The position numbers and the translations under genes were made by a program. A model generated the notes under the pieces. The model was not told the origin of the DNA and did not search any database. It saw only the letters and a list, made by a program, of their open reading frames with translations. From the NCBI GenBank assembly GCA_046349515.1, contig JAXMCE010000001.1:310001-374000 (forward strand): a stretch of 64,000 nt of DNA. The letters are read 5' to 3'. Positions 32,988 to 41,496 of the stretch are shown one piece after another. The stretch comes from JBGPGW01 sp046349515 (GTDB taxonomy: Bacteria; Pseudomonadota; Alphaproteobacteria; CADEGL01). The stretch's first letter is position 1, and each line of letters opens with the position of its first letter.

Positions 32988-34144
32988 CACGCGACGAACA
33001 GTTTCCGCTCGAAGGTCTGGAGCGATTCGCAGCCGGACGCCGTCACGCGGATCGTCGCCGAGATTCCGACCGCGGCCTTCCCCGGGATCTGGAGGAAGGG
33101 GATCAGGTGGAAGCACATGTTCTCCTGGAAGAGGCGCTCATCCCCCGGCTTGATGTCGATGATGTGCCCCTCGCCCCAGCCGGGCGTGCAGGCGATGCCG
33201 ACGCTGTAGCCGACGCGCGTGTACTGGGTCGCGCCAAACCGGTTCTTGGCGATGACCGCGCGCGCGGCGGCATCGGCCGCCCCCGTCGCGACGCCCGGCT
33301 TGATCGCGGTCTCGGCCGCCGCCATGGCCTCGAGCACGAGCTTCTCCGCCTCGCGCATGTCCGAATCCAGCTCCCCCACGATGACCGTGCGCATCATGGG
33401 CGCGTTGTAGCGATGGACCGTGCCGCCCACCTCGAAGAAGACGCAGTCGCCCCGCTCGATCGTCCGCTCGCGCCAGGTCGCGTGGCTCACGAAGGAACGC
33501 GGCCCCGAGACGATGAACGGCTGCATGGAGCAGTAGTGCCCGCCCGCTCCGAGCATGCCGCGATAGACCTCGGCCGCGACTTCGGCCTCGGTCGCGCCCG
33601 ACTTGACCGCGGCAATGCCGGCCCGCATGCCGCCTTCGCTCGCACGCGCGGCGCGGCGGATCATCTCGATCTCGAGCTCGGACTTGATGACGCGGCCTTC
33701 CTCCACGATGTGGGAGCAATCGATGAAGCGCGCGCTCGGCAGGCGGCCGAAGAGTCCGTCCTGCTCGCTCGCCCGGAAGAAATAGCTCGAGCGCTCGTAG
33801 CCGATGCGCTTCGCCTGGTGGCCGAATTCGCGGAAGGCGTCGGCCAGGACCGCCATCGAGTCCTGGTTGTCCTGGAAGGGACGGCGGAGCTCGACCCAGC
33901 TGTCCCACTCGACGACTGTGTCCTCGGCATGGCGCGTCACCATGATCGGCTCGCCCGCGAGCGGCACGATGAGACCCGCGAAGTACCAGAGCCCCTGCGT
34001 CTCGTAGCCGGTCAGGTAGAACAGGTTCTCGGGCGTGGTCACCAGCATGACTTCGACGCCGCGCGTCATCATGCGCTGGCGGAGGCCAGCGAGCCGGCGC
34101 TCGAACTCGAACATGGGAAAGGCAAGATCGGTGCGCTTGCGCAT
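32987..34144 (-). CDS. M24 (pita-bread fold) hydrolase, creatinase/ectoine-hydrolase-like
   Basis: This 385-residue protein has an N-terminal creatinase domain (FERRLAGLRQRMMTRGVEVML to PENLFYLTGYET) and a C-terminal M24 domain. In metal-dependent M24 peptidases the ligand strand carries two aspartates. Here it reads CVFFEVGGTVHRYNAPMMRT, with Glu and Asn/Ala in those places, so the two-metal site appears lost. Creatinase and ectoine hydrolase (DoeA) show the same kind of change, and the RYNAP segment is reminiscent of DoeA-like proteins. I infer a metal-independent C-N hydrolase rather than a peptidase. I start it at ATG 34144, 35 nt after the M20 gene, which is probably in the same operon. 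Confidence 0.8.
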   Translation of the reverse strand: MRKRTDLAFPMFEFERRLAGLRQRMMTRGVEVMLVTTPENLFYLTGYETQGLWYFAGLIVPLAGEPIMVTRHAEDTVVEWDSWVELRRPFQDNQDSMAVLADAFREFGHQAKRIGYERSSYFFRASEQDGLFGRLPSARFIDCSHIVEEGRVIKSELEIEMIRRAARASEGGMRAGIAAVKSGATEAEVAAEVYRGMLGAGGHYCSMQPFIVSGPRSFVSHATWRERTIERGDCVFFEVGGTVHRYNAPMMRTVIVGELDSDMREAEKLVLEAMAAAETAIKPGVATGAADAAARAVIAKNRFGATQYTRVGYSVGIACTPGWGEGHIIDIKPGDERLFQENMCFHLIPFLQIPGKAAVGISATIRVTASGCESLQTFERKLFVA

Positions 34145-34179
34145 CGCTGTCGCGGCTCGTGAGTCGGGTGGCGGTGGGA

Positions 34180-35355
34180 TCAGCTCGAGCGCGGCAGGAT
34201 CGATTCGACCAGCTTCGCCCAATAGCTCGCGCCCACGGCGAGCGCGTCGTCGTTGAAGTCGTAGTGCGGGCTGTGGAGGCGCCGGTCGCCCTCGTCCGAG
34301 CCGTTGCCCATCCAGATGTAGCAGCCGGGCCGGGCCTGGAGGAGGAAGGCGAAGTCCTCGGAGCCCATGCTCGGCACGGGATCGCGGTGGACGTTCGCGC
34401 CACCCGCGACCTCCCCCGCCGCCGCGGCCGCGAGCTCCGTTTCCTTGGCGCTGTTGATCGTCGGCGGATAACGCCGCTCGTAGCGCATCGTCATGGCGGC
34501 GCCGAGCGCCGCACAGATGCCCTCGGCGATGCGGCGGATCGACGGCTCGATCCGGTCCTGCACCTCGGTGCGGAAGGAGCGCGTCGTCCCGCGGAGCGTG
34601 ACCTGCTCGGGAATGACGTTCCAGGTGTCGCCGCCGTGGATCTGCGTGACGCTCACCACCACCGAATCGAGCGGACTCGTGTTGCGGCTCGAGATCGTCT
34701 GGAGCGCCGTCACGATCTGGCTCGCGATGACGACCGGGTCGATGCCCTGGTGCGGCATGGCGGCGTGGCTGCCCTTGCCGGTGATCGTGATCTCGAAGAC
34801 GTCATAGGCGGCCATCATGGGGCCCGAGCGCACGGCGAACTGCCCCACCGGCATGCCCGGCCAGTTGTGGAGGCCGTAGACCCCTTCGACGGGGAATTTC
34901 TGGAAAAGCCCTTCCTCGACCATGACGCGGCCGCCGCCCTCGTTCTCCTCCGCGGGCTGGAAGATGAAATGCACCGTGCCGTCGAAGTTGCGCGTCTCCG
35001 CGAGATACTTGGCGGCGCCGAGGAGCATGGTCGTGTGCCCGTCATGGCCGCAGGCATGCATGCGGCCTTCGTTGACCGATTTGTGCGCGAAGCCGTTCAC
35101 CTCGTGGACGTGGAGCGCATCCATGTCGGCGCGGAGGCCGATGGCGCGGCCGTTGGCGTTCCGCCCCTTGAGCGTGCCGACGACGCCGGTCCCGGCCAAG
35201 CCCCGGTGCACCTCGATCCCGAAGGATTCGAGCTTCGCCGCGACCACGTCCGAGGTGCGCTTCTCCTCGAAAGCCGTCTCGGGATGGCGGTGGATGTCCC
35301 GCCGCCATTCCGTCATCTCGGCATGGAATTCGGCGATGCGGTTGATGATGGCCAT
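34180..35355 (-). CDS. M20-family amidohydrolase (aminoacylase/hippurate hydrolase type)
   Basis: This 391-residue metallo-amidohydrolase should cleave an N-acyl amino acid or similar amide. It has the metal-binding HACGHDGHTTMLLGAA at about residues 103-118, and FQPAEENEGGGRVM with the catalytic glutamates. The dimerisation-domain histidine is in GKGSHAAMPHQGIDP, and SEDFAFLL and HSPHYDFND lie near the C-terminus. All expected ligands are present. It precedes the creatinase-like M24 gene by 35 nt, so the two may act in sequence on one nitrogen compound. The substrate is unknown. Confidence 0.9.
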   Translation of the reverse strand: MAIINRIAEFHAEMTEWRRDIHRHPETAFEEKRTSDVVAAKLESFGIEVHRGLAGTGVVGTLKGRNANGRAIGLRADMDALHVHEVNGFAHKSVNEGRMHACGHDGHTTMLLGAAKYLAETRNFDGTVHFIFQPAEENEGGGRVMVEEGLFQKFPVEGVYGLHNWPGMPVGQFAVRSGPMMAAYDVFEITITGKGSHAAMPHQGIDPVVIASQIVTALQTISSRNTSPLDSVVVSVTQIHGGDTWNVIPEQVTLRGTTRSFRTEVQDRIEPSIRRIAEGICAALGAAMTMRYERRYPPTINSAKETELAAAAAGEVAGGANVHRDPVPSMGSEDFAFLLQARPGCYIWMGNGSDEGDRRLHSPHYDFNDDALAVGASYWAKLVESILPRSS

Positions 35356-35447
35356 GGCGTGCCCCTCGGGTCGGCTCGAAAGGACGAGCTTCAGCCAGGC
35401 CAGGGCGGCTCGTCAAGGCATGGCAGGGAGGAGCCAGCGCCCTCTCA

Positions 35448-35498
35448 TGCCGAGCCTGTCGACCCGCCCGCGCGACGCCGAAGCCGCTTCGCTTCGGC
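35448..35498. repeat. REP-like element and GC hairpin between M20 and universal stress genes
   Basis: The intergenic stretch contains CGAGCCTGTCGA (about 35452-35463), a core shared with the repeat pair near 50150. A perfect 8-bp stem GCCGAAGC/GCTTCGGC with a 6-nt loop follows (35477-35498). No T-run is present. It may be a degenerate dispersed repeat that also acts as a terminator for the minus-strand universal stress gene. Confidence 0.4.
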
Positions 35499-35545
35499 GA
35501 AGGCAGGAGGATGAGGATGGGCTCGTGGTCTTGCGACCGGCCGGC

Positions 35546-36391
35546 CTAGTGCGACATCAGCACCGGCACCGTCATGTGTTCGAGGATGTATTCGGTGGCG
35601 CCACCGAGGACGAGCTCGCGCAGACGCGAGTGTCCGTAGGCGCCCATGACGATCAAATCGGCGCCGGCGTCGGACGCGCGCGACAGGATGACGTCGCCCA
35701 CCTTCATGTCCTCGGCGATGACATGGGCGGCCTCGGCCTTGTAGCCGTGCCGGGCGATGTAAGCCGCGACATCGACGCTCGCGACATCACGCTCCGCATG
35801 ATGAGCGCCCGAGGGGTTGACGCTCATCACCACGATCTCGGCCTTGGGGTCGAGAATCGGCATCGAGTCGCGCAGCGCGCGCTTGGCCTCGCGGCTGCCG
35901 TTCCAGGCCAGCAGCACCCGCCGGCCCAGCTTGGTGAAGGTGCCCGCGAACGGAACGATGAGGACGGGCCCGCCGGCATCGAGCACCAGGCGCTCGATCA
36001 CGTCCAAGGACAGGGAGCGTCCGTTCCCATCGGGGTCGGGCTGGCCGACGATGGTGAGGTCGGCATGGCGCGCATGCTGGGAAACCACGCGCGCGACGTC
36101 GCCGATCTGCTGTTCGAGCACGCGCCATTCGAGAGGGACGCCGGCTTTCTCGGCCTTCTTCTTGAGCATGGCGCCCGCCGCATCCACGTGCTTCGCCATC
36201 TCGTCGATCTGCTGCTGCCACACCTGCGCGGGGATCTCGGCACCGACGAAAGCCGGAACGATGGCCGCCGCGTTGACGCCAAGCCCGACGAGATGGGCGC
36301 CGTGCGCGCGCGCGAGCGCCGCCGCCAGGTCGACGCGCGCCGCTCCGCGCTCCGTGTCGTCGACATGGACCAGGATCGTCTTCAACGCCAT
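35546..36391 (-). CDS. Universal stress protein, tandem UspA domains
   Basis: This 281-residue cytosolic protein carries two UspA domains (about 1-150 and 151-281). The first starts MALKTILVHVDD, the second RRVLLAWNGSREAKRALRDSM. The ATP-binding pattern occurs in the second domain as VMGAYGHSRLRELVLGGATEYIL, with GxxGHS followed by G-x9-G(S/T). ATG 36391 has GGAGAAG upstream. An FNR/FixK-type box lies about 100 bp before the start, so induction under low oxygen is likely, as for many tandem Usp proteins. Confidence 0.92.
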   Translation of the reverse strand: MALKTILVHVDDTERGAARVDLAAALARAHGAHLVGLGVNAAAIVPAFVGAEIPAQVWQQQIDEMAKHVDAAGAMLKKKAEKAGVPLEWRVLEQQIGDVARVVSQHARHADLTIVGQPDPDGNGRSLSLDVIERLVLDAGGPVLIVPFAGTFTKLGRRVLLAWNGSREAKRALRDSMPILDPKAEIVVMSVNPSGAHHAERDVASVDVAAYIARHGYKAEAAHVIAEDMKVGDVILSRASDAGADLIVMGAYGHSRLRELVLGGATEYILEHMTVPVLMSH

Positions 36392-36487
36392 TCTCGCTTC
36401 TCCCCATCTCGGATGTGCCGCGCCGACGGCGCTTTCGCCCGCGCTCACGAATTGTCGTCTTATCAGTCAAGCCTTGGCAATGAAACA

Positions 36488-36501
36488 TTGATCTGCGTCA
36501 A
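36488..36501 (-). promoter_or_regulatory. FNR/FixK-type binding site upstream of the universal stress gene
   Basis: The 14-bp sequence TTGACGCAGATCAA on the minus strand has both half sites TTGA and TCAA with the correct 6-bp spacing, and differs from the FNR consensus TTGAT-N4-ATCAA by one base. It lies in the 206-bp space between the universal stress gene and manC. Its centre is about 103 bp from the universal stress start, which leaves room for a -41.5-positioned activator site. Confidence 0.65.
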
Positions 36502-36597
36502 GGTTGACATGGTGCACCCACGCCAGCGACCCTCTCGCCCCTCGCCGCGGCCGATGCCGCGGCGATCGCATGCGCCGGCCAAGGTTTGGGAGGCTGT

Positions 36598-38034
36598 ATG
36601 GCCAGGATTCATCCGGTCCTCCTGTCGGGGGGCGCGGGCACGCGGCTCTGGCCCCTCTCGCGCGCCCTCTACCCGAAACAGCTGATGCCGCTCGTCTCCT
36701 CCGAAAGCCTCCTCCAGGAGACCGTGCGCCGCGTCGCCGATCGCGCGCGCTTCGCGGAGCCCACCCTCGTCTCCAACGAGGACCATCGCTTCATCATCGC
36801 CGAACAGCTGCGCGCGATCGGGATCACGCCCAAGGCGATCCTGCTCGAGCCCGAGGGCCGGAACACGGCGCCAGCGGTCGCGGCGGCGGCCCTTGCCCTC
36901 GACGATGCAGACGCGCTCCTTCTCGTGCTCCCCTCCGACCATGTGATTCGCGACCGCGCGGCTTTTCTTGCCACCGTCGAAGGCGGCATCCAGGCGGCCG
37001 AGGAAGGGGCGCTCGTCATCTTCGGCGTCGTGCCCGACAAGCCCGAGACGGGCTACGGCTATATCCGGCGCGGCCGGCCCTATGAGCGCGTACGAGGCGC
37101 CTACCGCGTGCGCCGCTTCGTCGAAAAGCCCGATGAGCGCCGCGCCGCGCGCTACGTCTCGTCCGGCGACTACTACTGGAACGCCGGCATGTTCCTCTTT
37201 CGAGCGCGCGACTATCTCAGCGAGATCGAACGGCTCCAGCCCGCGATGCTCTCCGCCTGCCGCGCGGCGGTCGCGAAGAGCCGGAAGGATCTCGACTTCC
37301 TCCGGCTCGACCGGGAGGCTTTCTCGGCCTCGCCCTCGATCTCCATCGACTACGCGGTCATGGAGCACACACAGAAGGCGGTCGTCGTGCCGCTCGATGC
37401 GGGCTGGAGCGACGTGGGCGCGTGGTCGGCGCTGTGGGACCTCGGGACCAAGGACGACCAGGGGAACGTCGTCGTCGGGTCGGTGATCGCGGAAGGAACG
37501 CGCAACAGCTACCTGCGCGCGGACGCGCGGATCGTCGCGGCGCTCGGGATCGAGGATCTCGTCGTCGTGGCGACGGAGGACGCGGTGCTCGTGGCCACGC
37601 GCGAGCGCGCCCAGGACATCCGCGCGATCGTCGAGCGCCTCAAGGCCGAGGGGCGCAGCGAAACCCAGTACCACCCGACCGTCCACCGCCCGTGGGGCAC
37701 CTACAAGACGGTGGACGCGGGCGATCGCTTCCAGGTGAAGCGCATCACGGTGAAGCCCCATGCGAGCCTCTCGCTCCAGCGCCACCGCCACCGCGCGGAA
37801 CATTGGGTCGTGGTGAGCGGGGTGGCCGAGGTGACGCGCGGCGACGAGACCCTCCGCCTCGAGGCCAACCAATCGACCTATATCCCCGTCGGCACGGTCC
37901 ATCGCCTGGCGAACCCGCTCGATGAGCCCCTCCACCTCATCGAGGTGCAGTCGGGCGCCCAATTGAGCGAGGACGACATCGAGCGCCTGGAGGACCGTTA
38001 TGGGCGGGCCGCGGGGCCGGGGCAGAAGGGTTAA
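36598..38034 (+). CDS. manC: Mannose-1-phosphate guanylyltransferase / mannose-6-phosphate isomerase
   Basis: This 478-residue type II enzyme makes GDP-mannose for surface polysaccharides. The nucleotidyltransferase domain opens with the signature LLSGGAGTRLWPLSRALYPKQ and continues LEPEGRNTAPAVAAAAL and FVEKPD; this part spans about residues 1-340. The C-terminal cupin isomerase domain begins RPWGTYKTVD and has the metal ligands in SLQRHRHRAEHWVVVSG. The start is ATG 36598 with GGGAGG 8 nt upstream; an in-frame TTG at 36586 is unlikely. No other polysaccharide genes are adjacent. Confidence 0.94.
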   Translation: MARIHPVLLSGGAGTRLWPLSRALYPKQLMPLVSSESLLQETVRRVADRARFAEPTLVSNEDHRFIIAEQLRAIGITPKAILLEPEGRNTAPAVAAAALALDDADALLLVLPSDHVIRDRAAFLATVEGGIQAAEEGALVIFGVVPDKPETGYGYIRRGRPYERVRGAYRVRRFVEKPDERRAARYVSSGDYYWNAGMFLFRARDYLSEIERLQPAMLSACRAAVAKSRKDLDFLRLDREAFSASPSISIDYAVMEHTQKAVVVPLDAGWSDVGAWSALWDLGTKDDQGNVVVGSVIAEGTRNSYLRADARIVAALGIEDLVVVATEDAVLVATRERAQDIRAIVERLKAEGRSETQYHPTVHRPWGTYKTVDAGDRFQVKRITVKPHASLSLQRHRHRAEHWVVVSGVAEVTRGDETLRLEANQSTYIPVGTVHRLANPLDEPLHLIEVQSGAQLSEDDIERLEDRYGRAAGPGQKG

Positions 38035-38157
38035 TGCCCGGCCATGCCATTCGATCGCTTGAGAGGGTGGGGGAAGCCTCTGTAGAGTAGCCTCGAAGCT
38101 CACCCAAAAGACACAGGGCCGGCCCCCGGGTGCCGCGCCTGCCACAAGGAGGTCCCC

Positions 38158-39540
38158 ATGGCCATCGCGCCCAATTCGCCGACCGCCCGCGACATCGCCT
38201 ATTCCCTCCACCCCTACACGAATCTCGAGACCCACCAGAAGGAGGGCTCCCTCATCATCCGCGAGGGCAAGGGCATCTACGTCTACGACGAGAGCGGCAA
38301 GGAATACATCGAAGGCCTCGCGGGCCTGTGGTCGACCGCGCTCGGCTGGGGCGAGGAGCGTCTGGTGGATGCGGCCGTCCGTGTCTTGAAGAAGCTGCCC
38401 TACTACCACCAGTTCGCCGCCAAGGCCCACGAGCCCGGCATCGACCTCGCCGAGAAGCTGGTCGGCATGGCGCCGGTGCCCATGTCGAAGGCGTTCTTCA
38501 CCAACTCCGGCTCCGAGGCCAACGACACGGTCATCAAGATCGTCTGGTACTACAACGCCGTCCGCGGCAAGCCCGAGAAGAAGAAGTTCATCTCGCGCCT
38601 GCGCGCCTATCACGGCGTCACGGTCGCGGCGGCGAGCCTCACGGGCCTGCCGCACGTCCACAAGTATTTCGGCCTGCCGATCGAGAACATCCGCCACACG
38701 AGCTGCCCGCACTACTACCGCTACGGCCAGGCCGGGGAGACGGAGGAAGAGTTCGCGACGCGCATGGCGGCCGATCTCGAGAAAATGATCCAGGACGAAG
38801 GACCTGAGACCGTCGCCGCCTTCATCGCCGAGCCAATCATGGGTGCCGGCGGTGTCCTGACTCCGCCCAAGACCTACTTCGAGAAGGTCCAGGCGGTGCT
38901 CAAGAAATACGACGTGCTGTTCGTCGCGGACGAGGTGATCTGCGGCTTCTTCCGCACGGGCAACGCCTGGGGCTCGAACACCTACAATCTCAAGCCCGAC
39001 ATCCTCACCTGCGCGAAGGCGCTATCGTCATCCTACCTGCCGATCGCGGGCGTGATGATCACGGAGCCCATCTTCAAAGAACTGATGAAGGGCAGCGCCG
39101 AGGTCGGCAACTGGGGCCACGGCTACACCTATAGCGGCCATCCGGTCTCGTCCGCCGTCGCGCTCGAGACGCTCAAAATCTACGAAGAGCGCGACATCGG
39201 CGCCCATGTGCGCCGCATCGCGCCCACCATGCAAAACGGCTTGAGGAAGTTCGCGGACCATCCGCTCGTGGGCGAGGTGCGCGGGACGGGCCTCATCGGC
39301 GCGATCGAGTTCGTCAAGAACAAGAAGACCAAGGAGTCCTTCGATCCGAAACAGGGCGTGGCCGCGCAGATGGCCCGCTTCGCGCAGAACCATGGCCTCA
39401 TCATTCGCGCCATGGGCGACAGCATCGGCGTCTGCCCTCCGCTCGTCATCAAGAACGACGAGTTGGAGGAGCTGCTGAAGCGCTTCTCGAAGGCGCTCGA
39501 TGACACCCATGAATGGGTACAGGAGAAAGGCTGGGCCTGA
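38158..39540 (+). CDS. Class III (omega) aminotransferase
   Basis: This 460-residue PLP-dependent aminotransferase belongs to the family of GABA, beta-alanine and taurine transaminases that often use pyruvate. It has AFFTNSGSEANDTVIK, the YHG motif in SRLRAYHGVTVAAASLTG, VAAFIAEPIMGAGGV, FVADEVICGFFRTG, and the PLP lysine in LTCAKALSSSYLP (about Lys287). A very strong ribosome-binding site AAGGAGG lies 7 nt before the ATG. The gene stands alone between manC and a hairpin, so context does not reveal the amine donor; putrescine or GABA-like substrates are plausible. Confidence 0.9.
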   Translation: MAIAPNSPTARDIAYSLHPYTNLETHQKEGSLIIREGKGIYVYDESGKEYIEGLAGLWSTALGWGEERLVDAAVRVLKKLPYYHQFAAKAHEPGIDLAEKLVGMAPVPMSKAFFTNSGSEANDTVIKIVWYYNAVRGKPEKKKFISRLRAYHGVTVAAASLTGLPHVHKYFGLPIENIRHTSCPHYYRYGQAGETEEEFATRMAADLEKMIQDEGPETVAAFIAEPIMGAGGVLTPPKTYFEKVQAVLKKYDVLFVADEVICGFFRTGNAWGSNTYNLKPDILTCAKALSSSYLPIAGVMITEPIFKELMKGSAEVGNWGHGYTYSGHPVSSAVALETLKIYEERDIGAHVRRIAPTMQNGLRKFADHPLVGEVRGTGLIGAIEFVKNKKTKESFDPKQGVAAQMARFAQNHGLIIRAMGDSIGVCPPLVIKNDELEELLKRFSKALDDTHEWVQEKGWA

Positions 39541-39572
39541 GGCGCCGGTCCTCGCATCGCCTGACCAATCGC

Positions 39573-39602
39573 AGCGGCGCGGTCCATTCGGGCCGCGCCG
39601 CT
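39573..39602 (+). terminator. Terminator-like hairpin after the aminotransferase gene
   Basis: A 10-bp perfect stem (AGCGGCGCGG/CCGCGCCGCT), extended by a GT wobble and two GC pairs, closes on an ATTC loop 33 nt after the aminotransferase stop. No T-run follows, but the stem is strong. Confidence 0.55.
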
Positions 39603-39616
39603 CGCCTATCCGGCCC

Positions 39617-39805
39617 ATGGCCCTGAGCGCGGCGCAAGCGGTCGGCCGCATCGGCGCTCTTTTCAGCGACATCGCGTCCGAGACCAACCTCCTGGCGCCC
39701 ACCGCCGCGATCGGGGCCGCCCGCGCGGGCGGTCATGTCGCGGAAGAAGCGGCGTTCAAAACACAGATCAGCGATTTTCGGAAAAAATTTACGCTCTTGG
39801 GTTAA
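39617..39805 (+). pseudogene. Relic of a methyl-accepting chemotaxis protein signalling tip
   Basis: This 62-codon frame reads AAQAVGRIGALFSDIASETNLLAPTAAIGAARAG, written here in overlapping parts: AAQAVGRIGALF, then SDIASETNLLA, then AAIGAARAG. It matches the hairpin tip of chemoreceptors (IASQTHLLALNATIEAARAGE in the receptor encoded at 41732). It then jumps to QISDFRKKFTLLG, which resembles the receptor C-terminal tail. Three residues are missing before the tip and most of the adaptation helix is absent. The invariant NATIEAARAG has decayed to TAAIGAARAG. There is no ribosome-binding site. I read it as an internally deleted remnant of a third receptor in this cluster. A small decoy protein is a less likely alternative. 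Confidence 0.55.
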
Positions 39806-39819
39806 ATCAAGAATGCGTC

Positions 39820-39848
39820 GCAGTTCGCCCGCGCCCCGCGCGAACTGC
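39820..39848. repeat. Inverted repeat upstream of the first chemoreceptor
   Basis: Perfect 9-bp arms GCAGTTCGC and GCGAACTGC are separated by 11 nt, 15 bp after the relic stop and 52 bp before the chemoreceptor ATG. It could be an operator or a terminator; there is no T-run. Confidence 0.5.
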
Positions 39849-39900
39849 CCCAATCCGGCGGCGGAGAGGGACGATCTCCTTTCAATAGAGGCAGGAATCC

Positions 39901-41421
39901 ATGTTCAAATTCAGCAAGAAGAACAGCATTTCAGAGCCCGCTGGCGCTCAGGCCGACGACAAGGCCTTCGAGGCGCAGGCAACGCTCGACGCGCTCAGCA
40001 AGTCACAGGCGGTGATCGAATTCACGCCGGACGGCACCATCCTCACGGCCAACGAGAATTTCTGCGCTGCCATGGGCTACGGGCTCCGCGAAATTCAAGG
40101 CAAGCACCACAGTATGTTCGTCGATCCCGCCTACACTGCGAGCCCTGAGTACAAGAAGTTCTGGGCTAAGCTCGCGCGCGGCGAATTCGAAGCCACCCAG
40201 TTCAAGCGCTTCGCCAAGGGCGGCAAGGAAATCTGGATCGAGGCGTCCTACAACCCCGTCTTCGGGCCGGATGGCCGCGTCTTCAAAGTCGTCAAATACG
40301 CGACCGACGTGACCAAGCAGAAGATGGAATACGCCGACCTCCTCGGCCAGATCAACGCGATCAAGAAGTCCCAGGCCGTCATCGAGTTCAACCTGGACGG
40401 CACGATCATCACGGCCAACGAAAACTTCTTGAACGCGATGGGCTATACGCTCGCCGAGATCAAGGGCAAGCACCACAGCATGTTCGCCGAGCCCGCCTAT
40501 GCGGCGAGCCAGGACTACCGCGACTTCTGGGGCAAGCTCAACCGCGGCGAATACCAGGCGGCGCAGTACAAGCGCATCGCCAAGGGCGGCCGCGAGATCT
40601 GGATCGAGGCGTCCTACAACCCGATCAATGATTTGAACGGCCGGCCGTTCAAGGTCGTGAAGTACGCAACCGACATCACCAAGCAGATCGCGATGCTTGC
40701 CGATCTCAAGAAACTCATCGACCAGAATTTCGGCGAAATCGACTCGGCGATCGAGCGCTCGACCAGCCAGACGAACGACGCGTCGAAGGCCGCGAGCGAG
40801 ACGGCGCACATCGTCCATACCGTGGCGTCCAGCGCGGAAGAGTTGGCCGCCTCGGTGCGCGAAATCTCCGAATCGATGAACCGCTCCAAGGCCGCCACCG
40901 ACACGGCATTCAACGAGACCGCGTCGGCCGACCAGGCGACACAGCGTCTGGCCGAAGTCGCCAAGTCCATGGGCGGGATCGTCGAGATCATCCGCGGCAT
41001 CGCGGGCCAGATCAATCTTTTGGCCCTCAACGCCACGATCGAATCGGCGCGCGCGGGCGAGGCCGGCAAGGGCTTCGCGGTCGTCGCCAGCGAGGTCAAG
41101 AACCTGGCCCGGCAGGCCGCCAGCGCGACCGACCAGATCACCAAGGAAATCCAGGGCGTGCAGGCCGTGTCCGATGACGTCGTCAAAGGCCTCAGCGTCA
41201 TCCGCCAGGCCGTCGAGACCGTGCGCGAGCACGTCGTCGGCACGGCGAGCGCGGTCGAGGAGCAGAGCACCGTGACGCAGAACCTGTCCTCGAGCATGCA
41301 GACCACGGCCGAGGCGCTGTCGACGATCAATGGAAGCATGACCGAGATCTCGGCGGCGGTTCACCAGGCAGCCCAGGCCGTCAACACGACCAAGGAAGCG
41401 GCCCGGGTGCTCGCCCGATAG
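39901..41421 (+). CDS. Soluble methyl-accepting chemotaxis protein with two PAS domains
   Basis: This 506-residue chemoreceptor has no membrane segment, so it should act in the cytosol. Two PAS domains are near copies of each other: the first at about 30-140 (SQAVIEFTPDGTILTANENF, KHHSMFVDP, GKEIWIEASYNPVF) and the second at about 152-262. They resemble the PAS pair of Aer-type and BdlA-like receptors, which bind haem or FAD. The signalling domain follows, with the tip IAGQINLLALNATIESARAGEAGKGFAVVA. There is no C-terminal CheR-binding pentapeptide. No che genes are adjacent, so it is an orphan receptor feeding a remote cluster. Confidence 0.93.
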   Translation: MFKFSKKNSISEPAGAQADDKAFEAQATLDALSKSQAVIEFTPDGTILTANENFCAAMGYGLREIQGKHHSMFVDPAYTASPEYKKFWAKLARGEFEATQFKRFAKGGKEIWIEASYNPVFGPDGRVFKVVKYATDVTKQKMEYADLLGQINAIKKSQAVIEFNLDGTIITANENFLNAMGYTLAEIKGKHHSMFAEPAYAASQDYRDFWGKLNRGEYQAAQYKRIAKGGREIWIEASYNPINDLNGRPFKVVKYATDITKQIAMLADLKKLIDQNFGEIDSAIERSTSQTNDASKAASETAHIVHTVASSAEELAASVREISESMNRSKAATDTAFNETASADQATQRLAEVAKSMGGIVEIIRGIAGQINLLALNATIESARAGEAGKGFAVVASEVKNLARQAASATDQITKEIQGVQAVSDDVVKGLSVIRQAVETVREHVVGTASAVEEQSTVTQNLSSSMQTTAEALSTINGSMTEISAAVHQAAQAVNTTKEAARVLAR

Positions 41422-41429
41422 CCGCGCAC

Positions 41430-41450
41430 CGGCCGGACACCGTCCGGCCG
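41430..41450 (+). terminator. Hairpin after the first chemoreceptor
   Basis: A perfect 9-bp stem CGGCCGGAC/GTCCGGCCG with an ACC loop lies 8 nt after the stop codon. There is no T-run; a second stronger hairpin follows. Confidence 0.5.
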
Positions 41451-41467
41451 TCGATCCCACCACACCG

Positions 41468-41496
41468 ACGGGGCGCGGCCTACGGCCGCGCCCCGT
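41468..41496 (+). terminator. Strong hairpin terminator after the first chemoreceptor
   Basis: A perfect 13-bp stem (ACGGGGCGCGGCC/GGCCGCGCCCCGT) with a TAC loop is followed by CTCGCTTCGTT, a loose T-containing tail. With the preceding hairpin it insulates the second receptor gene. Confidence 0.7.

Larger units (their letters stand above)
39541..39900. other. Gap between aminotransferase and first chemoreceptor
   Basis: These 360 bp hold the terminator hairpin (39573-39602), the chemoreceptor relic (39617-39805) and an inverted repeat GCAGTTCGC/GCGAACTGC (39820-39828 and 39840-39848, 11-nt loop). The leader of the first chemoreceptor follows. No clear -35/-10 pair was recognised. Confidence 0.6.

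Noticed and set aside
34159..35514. Large plus-strand frame opposite the M20 gene
   Set aside because: It is antisense to an intact M20 amidohydrolase and shows no motifs of its own.
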